From Candidatus Pseudothioglobus aerophilus (GTDB taxonomy: Bacteria; Pseudomonadota; Gammaproteobacteria; PS1; Pseudothioglobaceae): a DNA stretch of 47,661 nt. Position 1 is the first letter of the stretch, and each line of letters begins with the position of its first letter. A program made the position numbers and the translations under genes. The notes below the pieces were generated by a model. That model saw nothing but the letters and a program-made list of their open reading frames with translations. It did not search any database and was not told where the DNA came from. Positions 1 to 8,878 of the stretch are shown here, piece after piece. Location: the NCBI GenBank assembly GCA_014384565.1, contig JACNFO010000040.1, positions 1 to 47,661 of the forward strand. Direction: 5' to 3'.

Positions 1-325
1 AAAATAGATGCATCTTTCCATCTGGAAAATTATCCGGGTGATATTTTTCATGCTCAGGGTCTGGGCCACTATTTTCAGTAATAACTGGCCAATTCATCTC
101 AGTGCTGTATTTTCTATTGAACTCTAACCATTTGACGCCAATAGGGTCAGTGTCAGGTAATATTGCCTCAACCGGACACTCAGGTACGCAGACATCACAA
201 TCAATGCACTCATCTGGGTTAATGACTAGTGTATTTTCACCTTCGTAGAAACAATCTACTGGGCAAACTTCAACACAATCTAGATGTTTACATTTGATAC
301 AACCATCGGTTACTACGTAGGCCAT
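1..325 (-). CDS. fdxA: 7Fe ferredoxin FdxA, 3'-truncated by window edge
   Basis: Reading the minus strand from the ATG at 325 gives 108 codons with no stop before the window edge, so the C-terminus is missing. The protein starts [13 protein letters not shown] and has the Cys pattern of a bacterial [3Fe-4S][4Fe-4S] ferredoxin: C9, C12 and C17 with CP at 21-22, then C40, C43 and C46 with CP at 50-51. The single-domain, roughly 107-112 aa form with an acidic tail is typical of FdxA in gamma- and betaproteobacteria. It is a soluble low-potential electron carrier; its redox partner cannot be told from here. The family assignment is firm. The gene is a monocistronic-looking minus-strand unit divergent from the small ORF at 474. 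Confidence 0.93.
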   Translation of the reverse strand, partial: MAYVVTDGCIKCKHLDCVEVCPVDCFYEGENTLVINPDECIDCDVCVPECPVEAILPDTDPIGVKWLEFNRKYSTEMNWPVITENSGPDPEHEKYHPDNFPDGKMHLF

Positions 326-473
326 TTGATTTCATCCAGTAATAGAAACTAAAAAAATATATTCTGTGTTAATTTGAACACATTTTATTAAGAATAAAAA
401 CATGAAATACAACAAACATCAAAAAGAGTACAATTAAGATGTAATAGCTTTACTTCAACTAGCGGAGAGAACT

Positions 474-644
474 ATGAAAAAACAGAATGAAGAACTAAAA
501 ACTAAGAAGAAAAAGAAGTTATCGTTGCAAGAAAAAGCAATAATGGCTACCAATGCAAGGTCTGAAGAGTCAGGTACGCTTAATTCTGATTGGAATCCGG
601 GGGCACTAAATCGATTGAATAAGTTTTTGAAAGAAGAGAGTTAG
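474..644 (+). CDS. Small basic hypothetical protein, 56 aa
   Basis: ATG at 474 follows a clear Shine-Dalgarno (GGAGAG at about 464-469), and the frame stays open for 56 codons to TAG at 642-644. The N-terminal third is highly charged, with a run of six Lys/Thr positions at 10-15, followed by a short segment with one Trp (W40) and a helix-like end ending KEES. There is no signal peptide, membrane segment or Cys. I do not recognise the family. The good ribosome site, and composition that differs from random low-GC sequence, argue that it is real. It fills most of the gap between fdxA and the yeiH-like gene. It could be a nucleic-acid- or ribosome-associated small protein, but that is only suggested by the charge. 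Confidence 0.55.
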   Translation: MKKQNEELKTKKKKKLSLQEKAIMATNARSEESGTLNSDWNPGALNRLNKFLKEES

Positions 645-745
645 TGTTTAATTGTTGGTTGATTAAATAAAAAACCATAGGCCCACTTTTGATCTACATT
701 GTTTAAAATGAATCGCCGTATCAATTACGTTAAATACCTTTCTAA

Positions 746-1753
746 ATGAATTCCTTGATTATTAAGTTACAAGATCGACTTAACAGACTTTTCCCTGGCC
801 TAATTGTTGTTGGAACAATTGCCGCAGCAGCAGGATTTCTAAGTCTTCACTACAAAGCGCCAGTGATGCTCTTTGCACTCCTTATTGGTATTGCCTTTAA
901 CTTCCTATCAACGGATGAGCGGTGCGCTCCAGGCATAGAGTTTTCAAGCAAAAAGATTCTTCGCTTCGGGGTTGCGTTATTAGGCTTTAGGGTTACGCTT
1001 GATCAAATTTTAGGTCTTGGCACGAGTGTACTTTTACTTGTACCTATACTTGTGCTTTCGTCAATTGCAGTTAGTTGGTTTATAGCAAAATTGATGGGTA
1101 GGCGTTACCTATTTGGACTTTTAACCGCGTGCGCAGTATCTATTTGCGGCGCTGCTGCAGCGCTCGCTGTCGCCTCCGTCCTTCCTAACTGGAAAGAAAG
1201 GCATCGCGACACCTTATTTGTCGTTGTGTGCGTTACTGGCTTGTCAACCTTTGCAATGATTGCCTATCCTATTTTGTTTTCAGTGGGAGGCTTCAGTGAC
1301 GTTGAGATTGGAATCCTTATTGGCGCAACCATCCACGATGTTGCTCAGGTAGTTGGCGCAGGTTATGCCGTATCTAATGAGACCGGTGATGTAGCTACCT
1401 TTATTAAGCTCCTCAGGATTTCAATGCTACCATTCATCGTAATTATTATTGCACTTTTATTAAAGGGCGATGACGAGCTTGGCACTATTAGTCCTAAGGC
1501 TTTTCCTTGGTTTGCTCTTGGCTTTGCCTTATGCTTGATTGTTAATAGCATCGGATTTATACCTGAAATGATAACGAGGTTTCTTGCGGACGTCTCGCAA
1601 TGGTTTTTAGTATTCGCTATTGCAGGGCTTGGCGTTTCCACATCACTTAAGTCAATGATGGAGCTAGGAGGAAAATCAATCGCACTTATGGTGTTACAAA
1701 CTGTCGCATTGCTCGGGATTGCAATTCTCGCTGTCTCAACAGACTTCATCTAA
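746..1753 (+). CDS. YeiH/UPF0324 family membrane protein, putative sulfate exporter
   Basis: A 335-aa hydrophobic protein with about ten predicted membrane segments, matching the full length of the UPF0324 (Cons_hypoth698, YeiH/YadS) family. Recognisable family features are the FGVALLGFRVTL segment near residue 73, the central CAVSICGAAAALA stretch near 128-140, and the GATIHDVAQVVGAG motif near residue 192. Family members are annotated as putative sulfate exporters and recur in sulfonate-degradation loci; the transport substrate is poorly proven. Upstream the 100-bp gap holds no clear terminator. Downstream, after 13 bp, comes a small ORF and the hydantoinase gene, so cotranscription is possible. 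A role in exporting sulfate made from sulfonates would fit the putative sulfoacetate locus at 22.8-29.8 kb, but that link is inference. Confidence 0.85.
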   Translation: MNSLIIKLQDRLNRLFPGLIVVGTIAAAAGFLSLHYKAPVMLFALLIGIAFNFLSTDERCAPGIEFSSKKILRFGVALLGFRVTLDQILGLGTSVLLLVPILVLSSIAVSWFIAKLMGRRYLFGLLTACAVSICGAAAALAVASVLPNWKERHRDTLFVVVCVTGLSTFAMIAYPILFSVGGFSDVEIGILIGATIHDVAQVVGAGYAVSNETGDVATFIKLLRISMLPFIVIIIALLLKGDDELGTISPKAFPWFALGFALCLIVNSIGFIPEMITRFLADVSQWFLVFAIAGLGVSTSLKSMMELGGKSIALMVLQTVALLGIAILAVSTDFI

Positions 1754-1766
1754 CAAAGGAGAGAAA

Positions 1767-1841
1767 ATGAGGGTTTTAAAGGTTTTGGATGCTGAATTGG
1801 TTTTAGTAGACTTAGAAGTGAATTTGGGAATTTCAAGATAG
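1767..1841 (+). CDS. Possible 24-aa leader peptide ahead of the hydantoinase gene
   Basis: A 24-codon frame (MRVLKVLDAELVLVDLEVNL and four more) begins seven bases after a strong Shine-Dalgarno (AAAGGAGAG at 1755-1763) and stops 3 bp before the hydantoinase ATG at 1845. The hydantoinase start itself has no convincing ribosome site, so translation of this short frame may feed ribosomes to it. It could equally be a decayed gene remnant or chance. I know of no family for the peptide. Confidence 0.35.
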   Translation: MRVLKVLDAELVLVDLEVNLGISR

Positions 1842-1844
1842 TGT

Positions 1845-4800
1845 ATGCACATTAAAAAACCCTCCAAAAATACAAAATGGCAATTCTGGATTGATAGGGG
1901 TGGCACATTTACCGATGTTATAGGACGCAATCCAGCTGGTAAAATTATTACTCATAAACTTTTATCTGAAAATGCAAGGCAATATCCAGATGCTGCAATC
2001 CAAGGTATTCGAGATTTATTAAAATTAAAAAAGGCTGACGACATTCCAATTGGCAATATTGAGTCAATTAAAATGGGCACAACAGTTGCAACAAATGCTC
2101 TTTTAGAGCGAAAAGGAGAAAATACATTACTTGCAATTACAAGTGGGTTTGCAGATATTTTACGAATAGGCTATCAACAAAGACCCGAACTATTTGCACT
2201 TGACATTAATCTGCCAGATATGCTCTACTCAAAAGTTATTGAGATTGAAGAGAGGGTTGATGTTAACGGGAAAATTCTCACAAAACTCGACACGCTTAAA
2301 TCTGAAAAATTACTAAAAAGCGCCTTTAATGAAGGCTTCAAATCAATAGCTATTGTTTTGATTCATGGCTATCGCTATCAAGATCACGAAAATAAATTAA
2401 AGCTTATTGCAAAAGAAATTGGTTTTGAACAAATTTCAGTTAGCCATAATGTAAGCCCTCTGATGAAGATTATTCCAAGAGGCGACACAACAGTGGTTGA
2501 TGCTTATCTTTCACCTATCCTTCGTCGATATGTTACTCAGGTTAAAAATGCTCTAGGATCTGATAAAAACGATTCTGGTAAGTTAAAATTTATGCAATCA
2601 AATGGCGGCCTTACAGATGCAAACTACTTTCAGGGGAAGGATGCAATTTTATCTGGGCCCGCTGGCGGGGTTGTTGGTATGGTTAAGACGGGTGAAAAGG
2701 TGGGGCTTACTAAACTGATTGGTTTTGATATGGGCGGCACATCAACCGATGTATGTCACTACAACGGTGAGTATGAACGAACCCTTGAAACTGAGGTTGC
2801 TGGTGTTAGGCTTAGGTCTCCGATGATGCTAATTAATACTGTTGCTGCAGGCGGCGGCTCTATTCTTCACTTTGATGGATCAAGGTACAGAGTTGGACCA
2901 GATTCTGCAGGTGCGAACCCAGGCCCAGCTTGTTATCGAAATGGCGGCCCTTTAACCGTTACTGATTGCAACGTAATGATTGGTAAACTGAGTCCAGATT
3001 TCTTTCCAAAAGTTTTTGGACCAAATGCAAATCAAAAGCTTGACTCAAGAATTGTCTTTAAAAAATTTAAAGCTCTTGCAAAAGAGATTTCTTTGTCAAC
3101 AAACAAGCTGATTTCTCCAGAGGAAGTCGCAGAAGGATTCTTGTCAATTGCAGTTGAAAGTATGGCAAATGCCATTAAAAAAATATCCGTTCAGCGTGGG
3201 CATGATGTAAGCAACTATGCCCTTTCTTGTTTTGGCGGGGCAGGTGGTCAGCACGCCTGTCTAGTTGCTGACAGTCTTGGGATAAAGCAGATCCATCTTC
3301 ATCAGTATGCTGGCGTTTTATCAGCCTTTGGTATTGGGCTCGCAGACAGTAAAACAATTAATGACTTGGCAGTTGAATTAGTCTTAGATGAAAAGACCAT
3401 TAACTCTCTTTCAAGCAGCTTTAATGAACTAAAAAGTGATGGAAGAAAAGAGCTAATTTCTCAAAACCTAAACGAAAAGCTATTTGACTACTTTAATCGC
3501 GTTTTCCTTCGTTACAACGGCTCTGATAGCTCCTTAGCTGTTAAGTTTGATGATTATAAAGCAATGAAGTCGAGTTTTGAAAATACTCATAAAGCTCGCT
3601 TTGGTTTCATATCTCCTGAAAAAACACTCATCATTGAATCGATACAAGTTGAAGTTTCATGCCAGAGTGAGCAGCTTGATATAGAGGAGATACCTACCCA
3701 AGCACTAAAGACTAAAACCCTAGCCTCAAAGGATGTTTTTATAGGTGGTGAAACACAACAAACTATTTTTTATAACCGCAGTGATATTGCCTCTAATGAC
3801 TTAATTTTTGGGCCGGCTGTTATTATTGAATCGACCTCAACAATTGTAATTGAGCCAGGCTGGCAAGGATACCTTAATGATAAAAATGATCTTATCTTAG
3901 AGAGAATTAAAAAAATAAAAAGAGCGAGTGCGATTGGTACTAATGTAGACCCAGTAATGCTAGAGATCTTTAACAACCTATTCATGAGCGTTGCTGAGCA
4001 GATGGGTACAGTACTTGAAAATACCGCCTCCTCGGTAAATATAAAAGAGCGCTTAGATTTTTCGTGCGCTTTGTTTTCGCCAACAGGCGATCTTGTTGCT
4101 AATGCGCCTCATGTCCCCGTTCATCTCGGCTCAATGAGCGAGTCCATTAAAACAATTATTCGTGAAAATTTTGACACTATGAGTCCAGGCGATGCATTTT
4201 TGATCAATGCTCCTTACAATGGAGGTACCCACTTGCCCGACATCACTCTTATTAAGCCGGTTTATGATGAAAACAGTGAAAAGGTAATTTTTTATGCTGC
4301 AACGCGTGGCCACCATGCCGATATTGGGGGCACAGTCCCTGGCTCTGCTCCAGCAAATTCGAGCCATGTTAAAGAGGAGGGGATTTTAATTGACAACTTT
4401 ACTTTAGTCTCAAAAGGCGTCTTCCTTGAAAAAGAAATCTATGATTTACTTAGCTCAGGGGAATTTCCAGCGCGCAATGTTCAGCAAAATATCGCGGATT
4501 TAAAGGCGCAAGTAGCGGCAGCTGAAAAGGGGTCTCAAGAATTATTAAAAGTTATTAAGAATTATGGGTTAGGTGTTGTCCATGCCTATATGAAACATGT
4601 TCAAGACAATGCTGAGGAATCTGTTCGAAGAGTCTTAGATGTCCTTAGTGACTCCAGCTTTACTTACAAAATGGATGATGGGCATCAGGTTTCAGTTGCA
4701 ATAAGCGTTGACAAAATAGAGCGAAGTGCTACGATCGATTTCACTGGGACTAGCGAACAACACCCCGGCAATTACAATGCTCCAAGCGCGATTTGTTGTG

Positions 4801-5483
4801 CAGCAGTTTTGTATGTTTTTCGATGTCTTGTGGATGATGATATTCCTCTAAATGCAGGTTGCCTTAAGCCATTAAATCTAATTATTCCTAAGCGCTCCAT
4901 GATTAACCCAGAATACCCAGCAGCAGTGATTGCAGGAAACGTCGAAACATCACAGTACATTGTAGATGCTTTACTTGGCGCTTTAGGAGTTGTTGCAGCA
5001 TCTCAAGGAACTATGAACAACTTTATCTGGGGAAACGATAGGGTACAAAACTATGAGACTATTTGTGGCGGCTCAGGAGCTAGTATTAATCAAGATGGCT
5101 GCAGCGCAGTTCATACTCATATGACTAACTCTAGATTAACGGATCCTGAGGTTCTTGAATGGAGGTTTCCTGTAAGACTTGAATCTTTTAGTATCAGAAA
5201 AAATTCTGGAGGTAGTGGGCTAAACAATGGTGGCGATGGGGTTGACCGAAGATTACGTTTTTTAGAGCCGATGACTGTTAATATAATTACCGGGCATAGG
5301 GTAGTACCACCTTATGGTTTGGCTGGTGGAAATTCTGGAGCCTTAGGAAAAAACTATGTAATCCATTTAGATAACAGCATTACTGAATTAAAAACGAAAG
5401 GACAAATTGAAGTGTCTAAAGATGACATTTTTGTCTTAAAAACTCCTGGAGGAGGGGGGTTTGGAAAATCTACTTTAATCTAA
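1845..5483 (+). CDS. Fused hydantoinase A/B (oxoprolinase family), ATP-dependent
   Basis: A 1212-aa protein joining the two subunits of ATP-dependent hydantoinase/5-oxoprolinase. Residues about 12-690 are the HyuA half: the ASKHA phosphate-binding motif [11 protein letters not shown] at 17-27 and a second actin-like ATP site [11 protein letters not shown] near 293-303. Residues about 702-1212 are the HyuB half, starting [11 protein letters not shown] and containing [20 protein letters not shown] and the glycine-rich C-terminal GGGGFG. The family hydrolyses cyclic amides such as 5-oxoproline, N-methylhydantoin or hydantoins with ATP. Substrate cannot be read from sequence. It is followed after 39 bp by a creatinase-like gene and a DUF1989 gene, which favours a creatinine- or hydantoin-type nitrogen substrate over 5-oxoproline. 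The ATG at 1845 is kept because the conserved domain starts about 12 residues later; translation may be coupled to the short frame at 1767. Confidence 0.93.
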   Translation: MHIKKPSKNTKWQFWIDRGGTFTDVIGRNPAGKIITHKLLSENARQYPDAAIQGIRDLLKLKKADDIPIGNIESIKMGTTVATNALLERKGENTLLAITSGFADILRIGYQQRPELFALDINLPDMLYSKVIEIEERVDVNGKILTKLDTLKSEKLLKSAFNEGFKSIAIVLIHGYRYQDHENKLKLIAKEIGFEQISVSHNVSPLMKIIPRGDTTVVDAYLSPILRRYVTQVKNALGSDKNDSGKLKFMQSNGGLTDANYFQGKDAILSGPAGGVVGMVKTGEKVGLTKLIGFDMGGTSTDVCHYNGEYERTLETEVAGVRLRSPMMLINTVAAGGGSILHFDGSRYRVGPDSAGANPGPACYRNGGPLTVTDCNVMIGKLSPDFFPKVFGPNANQKLDSRIVFKKFKALAKEISLSTNKLISPEEVAEGFLSIAVESMANAIKKISVQRGHDVSNYALSCFGGAGGQHACLVADSLGIKQIHLHQYAGVLSAFGIGLADSKTINDLAVELVLDEKTINSLSSSFNELKSDGRKELISQNLNEKLFDYFNRVFLRYNGSDSSLAVKFDDYKAMKSSFENTHKARFGFISPEKTLIIESIQVEVSCQSEQLDIEEIPTQALKTKTLASKDVFIGGETQQTIFYNRSDIASNDLIFGPAVIIESTSTIVIEPGWQGYLNDKNDLILERIKKIKRASAIGTNVDPVMLEIFNNLFMSVAEQMGTVLENTASSVNIKERLDFSCALFSPTGDLVANAPHVPVHLGSMSESIKTIIRENFDTMSPGDAFLINAPYNGGTHLPDITLIKPVYDENSEKVIFYAATRGHHADIGGTVPGSAPANSSHVKEEGILIDNFTLVSKGVFLEKEIYDLLSSGEFPARNVQQNIADLKAQVAAAEKGSQELLKVIKNYGLGVVHAYMKHVQDNAEESVRRVLDVLSDSSFTYKMDDGHQVSVAISVDKIERSATIDFTGTSEQHPGNYNAPSAICCAAVLYVFRCLVDDDIPLNAGCLKPLNLIIPKRSMINPEYPAAVIAGNVETSQYIVDALLGALGVVAASQGTMNNFIWGNDRVQNYETICGGSGASINQDGCSAVHTHMTNSRLTDPEVLEWRFPVRLESFSIRKNSGGSGLNNGGDGVDRRLRFLEPMTVNIITGHRVVPPYGLAGGNSGALGKNYVIHLDNSITELKTKGQIEVSKDDIFVLKTPGGGGFGKSTLI

Positions 5484-5522
5484 CCAAACAAACCATAAAA
5501 TTCTAAAAATTGGAGTCAGACT

Positions 5523-6674
5523 ATGGCAATTCATTTTACGAATGAAGAGTTCAAAAAAAGACAGAAGAATGTTCTTACAGAACTCAATAAGAAAAACCTT
5601 GATGGCATTTTAATATTTCGCCAAGAGAGTATGTATTATCTGAGCGGCTATGACAGCTTTGGGTATGCCATGTTTCAATGCCTATACCTTGGGGTAGACG
5701 GAAGAATGGTTTTGCTCACGAGGGCTCCAGACCTTGCACAAGCAGAGTTAACGTCAATACTTGATGACATTAGAATTTGGAAAGATGAAGCCGGAATCAA
5801 TCCCACTCAAAATTTAAAGCTTCTATTGAAAGAATTTCATTGTGAAAATAAAAGATTAGGAGTTGAGTACGACAGTGTGGGATTAACTGCTCACAACTAT
5901 CGGCTTTTAGATGGTGCATTAAAAGGATTTTGTTCGCTTCACGACGCATCAAGCTTGGTTAATAAATTGCGCTACATTAAAAGTGAAAAAGAGCTTGAAT
6001 TTATAAGGACTGCAGCAACTCTTGCAGATGATGCTTACAAAGCGGGCATTGAATTGACTCATTCTGGGGCTTTTGAAGGTGATATTTTGGCTGCGATGCA
6101 AGGCGCTGTGTTTAAAGGCGGGGGCACCTATGCTGGAAATGAATTCATAATTGGCTCTGGAGAGCACGCACTACTTTGTAGATATCACTCTGGCCCAAGA
6201 CACCTAAGTGAGGTTGATCAAATGACACTAGAATGGGCTGGGTGTTACCGAAGGTATCATGCCGCTATGATGCGAACTGTTCTTATTGGAGAGGCAACTG
6301 AGCAACACCAAGATATGCATAGAGTTGCAACGCAGGCACTTGAAGCGTGTGAAGATGCTTTAATTCCAGGCAACACACTGGGTGATGTCTTTTTAGCGCA
6401 TTCAAATGTGATGGATAGAGGTGGCTACAAAGATCACCGCCTAAATGCCTGTGGATATTCAATGGGCTGCGCCTATGCCCCAATTTGGGTAGATTATCCG
6501 ATGATATTCGAAGGTAATTCCATGGTAGTTGAGGAGAATATGGTCTTCTTTCTGCATATGATTATTATGAATAGAGATAGCAGGCTTGCAATGTGTCCGG
6601 GCCATACTGTCATTGTTGGTTCTAATGGCGTAGAGAGGTTGAGCAAAATAGCATTAGATTTAGAGGTAAGATAA
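5523..6674 (+). CDS. Creatinase/ectoine-hydrolase-like M24 protein lacking metal ligands
   Basis: A 383-aa pita-bread-fold (M24) protein with the creatinase N-terminal domain (about 1-150) and the peptidase-like domain (about 155-380). The five metal ligands of M24 aminopeptidases are all replaced. The first Asp is E237 (LEWAG), the second Asp is A248 (YHAAMMRT), the His is Y312 (GYSMG), the first Glu is H345, and the last Glu falls at about G360. Creatinase and ectoine hydrolase (DoeA) are known M24 members that work without a metal centre, so this is likely an amidino- or amide-hydrolase rather than a peptidase. H222 (RYHSGP) is a candidate catalytic His by analogy with creatinase. It has a Shine-Dalgarno-like TTGGAG upstream and lies 3 bp before the DUF1989 gene, so the two are almost certainly co-translated. 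Confidence 0.85.
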   Translation: MAIHFTNEEFKKRQKNVLTELNKKNLDGILIFRQESMYYLSGYDSFGYAMFQCLYLGVDGRMVLLTRAPDLAQAELTSILDDIRIWKDEAGINPTQNLKLLLKEFHCENKRLGVEYDSVGLTAHNYRLLDGALKGFCSLHDASSLVNKLRYIKSEKELEFIRTAATLADDAYKAGIELTHSGAFEGDILAAMQGAVFKGGGTYAGNEFIIGSGEHALLCRYHSGPRHLSEVDQMTLEWAGCYRRYHAAMMRTVLIGEATEQHQDMHRVATQALEACEDALIPGNTLGDVFLAHSNVMDRGGYKDHRLNACGYSMGCAYAPIWVDYPMIFEGNSMVVEENMVFFLHMIIMNRDSRLAMCPGHTVIVGSNGVERLSKIALDLEVR

Positions 6675-6677
6675 CGT

Positions 6678-7541
6678 ATGAAAACAATAAAGCAAAATCA
6701 AGAGCCAAGTGATGCCCAAGAGCGGCGTGCAATTAAGCCAGTTATCTGTTACCCAATAGATAATTTACCATCCCACGACTCAAGTCTTTATGCGAACGCA
6801 AGAAGTAAAATGGAGCTTATTGAATCAATAATTATTCCTCCAAGGGATGCTAAAACATTTGAAGTTCCCGCGGGTCATTTTTTTCGAATTGTCAGTGTTG
6901 AGGGACCACAAGTTGGAGATTTAAACCTGTGGAATAGAGACAATATTAGTGAGCACTTTTTCAGTGGAAAAACAAGAGCCCTCCACGGAACTCATGTTAG
7001 CACGGGTGACAAGCTGTACTCAAATCTTCCTTTCCTAAGACCGATGGCAACAATTACTCATGACACTTTAGATTGGTATGGCTGGGATGAAGACGGCGGT
7101 AGCGTTCATGACGTTATTGGAACGCGTTGTGACCCATACACTCATTTGTCTTTGAATAACGAAGAATACCATTTCTGCTGTCATTCAAATTTATGCAGAG
7201 CTCTGTCTAATCATCAACATGCAAAAATTTCTGAAATAGAAATGAAAGTTCATGATGTTCTTAATGTTTTTATGTGCACAGGTTTTACAAAAGAAACGCA
7301 TCAGTACTTTATGAAGGCCAGCCCTGTAAGGCCTGGTGATTTTATTGAGTTTTTCGCAGAAATAGATTTACTAGGTGCTCTATCTGCTTGCCCTGGCGGT
7401 GATTGTAGTTCAAGCCATTCGAGCGATTCAGCAAAATGCTACCCTTTAAAAATAGAAGTTTATAGGCCAAAGGACGATACTCTAAAGCAATGGACATCAC
7501 CATCCTTAAATAAATATTCTAAAAACCATGGATTAAGTTAA
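6678..7541 (+). CDS. DUF1989 (urea-carboxylase-associated) family protein
   Basis: A 287-aa protein whose body (about 50-275) fits DUF1989, the family formerly called urea-carboxylase-associated proteins. Features seen are the VEGPQVGDLNLWN segment, GTRCDPYTH, a Cys-rich patch FCCHSNLC near 166-173, and the signature LSACPGGDC near 235-243. Two DUF1989 proteins, CgdA and CgdB, have been shown to act together as carboxyguanidine deiminase in guanidine breakdown; other members are uncharacterised. Here only one copy is present and no carboxylase or amidolyase gene is adjacent, so the same reaction should not be assumed. The start is 3 bp after the M24 gene. The operon context (hydantoinase, creatinase-like protein) suggests a guanidino, urea or methylhydantoin compound as substrate. 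Confidence 0.82.
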   Translation: MKTIKQNQEPSDAQERRAIKPVICYPIDNLPSHDSSLYANARSKMELIESIIIPPRDAKTFEVPAGHFFRIVSVEGPQVGDLNLWNRDNISEHFFSGKTRALHGTHVSTGDKLYSNLPFLRPMATITHDTLDWYGWDEDGGSVHDVIGTRCDPYTHLSLNNEEYHFCCHSNLCRALSNHQHAKISEIEMKVHDVLNVFMCTGFTKETHQYFMKASPVRPGDFIEFFAEIDLLGALSACPGGDCSSSHSSDSAKCYPLKIEVYRPKDDTLKQWTSPSLNKYSKNHGLS

Positions 7542-7577
7542 TGAATAGTTATGAATTAATAAAAACTTGTATTGTAT

Positions 7578-8726
7578 CTAAATCATCTTCATCGCATACC
7601 AGTTAGTAAATGAGGCAACATTTTCTTCCATTAGAGGGGAAAATTGACCCTGCAGTGATGGTGAATTTCGAAGCCCTCTATGTTGATTTTCTAGAGCAAT
7701 AATGTCCTCACTCATGGCGTCGTCAAGGCGCTGATAATAGGCCCGAGACTTTTCATTAAAATCAGGGAGCTCCGTTGTATTTTTTGGAAAACAAATGCTT
7801 TGACGTATTTGGCAGCGCTCTGAACTGATTGGAGTGGCTTCATAAACCCAGATCGCTTCTTGGCTTGCTGCAAAAGTCATATTTGGAAAAATCCAGCTAT
7901 ACCGAGCTCCATGGCTCCATGGCTCAGTTAAACTCGTCATTTTTGGTAAAGCACTGAGTTGTTGAACTTCAAGTAGGGCGCCAGTTCCAGAGGTAAGCCC
8001 AAACTGACTCGCATAGTCTCCCGATGTAATGTCAGACTTTTCAGGCCTGCAATAGAGGTTGTCGATGCTGGTTGGGTGCACGTTGTTCAGATGGTAGTAT
8101 TCATTAAAAACATCTAAAAATGCCTTCCAATTGCACTGCACTTCAAAGGCTTGACGCCTTGTCGTCACAAGATCGTTCAATGCCCAAGGTTTATGAAGTT
8201 TTGCAAAATCACCTAACTGCTTCTCTAAACTTGTTGAATCACTGCCAATAAAAGCAAACAAAAATCCTTCTACTTCTTTTAGGTCATACTCAATCAGCGA
8301 GTGTTCTGAGAAATCAAAATTTGGATTTTTATCCATCTCTTTGGCGTGAATTAGGACTCCTTCTTTTGAATATGTCCAGCCATGAAAAGGACAACTAATT
8401 GCTTGGCATTGTCCGTTACCCTCTAACAACTTAGCGCCTCGATGCCTACAGGTATTTGCATATAACCGTAAAGCTTTATCTTGATCGCGAATCAATAAAA
8501 GTGCTTGACCGCATAGCTCTAATGCTTCATATTCACCCGGAAACATTAATCTATCTGCCCGACCTAACCCTAACCATTGATCTGTAAAAATACGTTTTTT
8601 TTCTTGTGTAAAAATAGAATTCTGCCAATAGAATTCAAAAGGGAGGCTTTTTCTATGAGGAAGTGGTAAAGAGCATAGCTTTAGATTTTTTATTAGTTTA
8701 TTTTCAATTTTCTCGCTGTAATTCAT
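7578..8726 (-). CDS. Rieske non-heme iron oxygenase, alpha-subunit type
   Basis: A 382-aa ring-hydroxylating-type oxygenase. The Rieske [2Fe-2S] ligands are visible as C93-x-H95 (CRHRG) and C112-x2-H115 (CPFHGW). The mononuclear iron site is in FNEYYHLNNVHP with H212 and H217. Full length for a single-component alpha subunit of the glycine-betaine or carnitine/stachydrine oxygenase type; such enzymes N-demethylate or cleave quaternary or methylated amines, though many other substrates are known. No reductase gene lies in the window. It is convergent with the DUF1989 gene (36 bp apart) and divergent from the 5'-nucleotidase. A link to methylated nitrogen compounds handled by the neighbouring operon is plausible but unproven. 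Confidence 0.88.
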   Translation of the reverse strand: MNYSEKIENKLIKNLKLCSLPLPHRKSLPFEFYWQNSIFTQEKKRIFTDQWLGLGRADRLMFPGEYEALELCGQALLLIRDQDKALRLYANTCRHRGAKLLEGNGQCQAISCPFHGWTYSKEGVLIHAKEMDKNPNFDFSEHSLIEYDLKEVEGFLFAFIGSDSTSLEKQLGDFAKLHKPWALNDLVTTRRQAFEVQCNWKAFLDVFNEYYHLNNVHPTSIDNLYCRPEKSDITSGDYASQFGLTSGTGALLEVQQLSALPKMTSLTEPWSHGARYSWIFPNMTFAASQEAIWVYEATPISSERCQIRQSICFPKNTTELPDFNEKSRAYYQRLDDAMSEDIIALENQHRGLRNSPSLQGQFSPLMEENVASFTNWYAMKMI

Positions 8727-8878
8727 CGTTAATTACTTTAATTTATTTTTAGATAACACATTGTTATTTTGAATTGCATTGGAGCATGAGTCTACCCATA
8801 ATAAATATTTTTGTAAATAATATATTAAATAGGATTACAATATAACATCAACTTTTTTAATTACACAGGAGAGTAATT

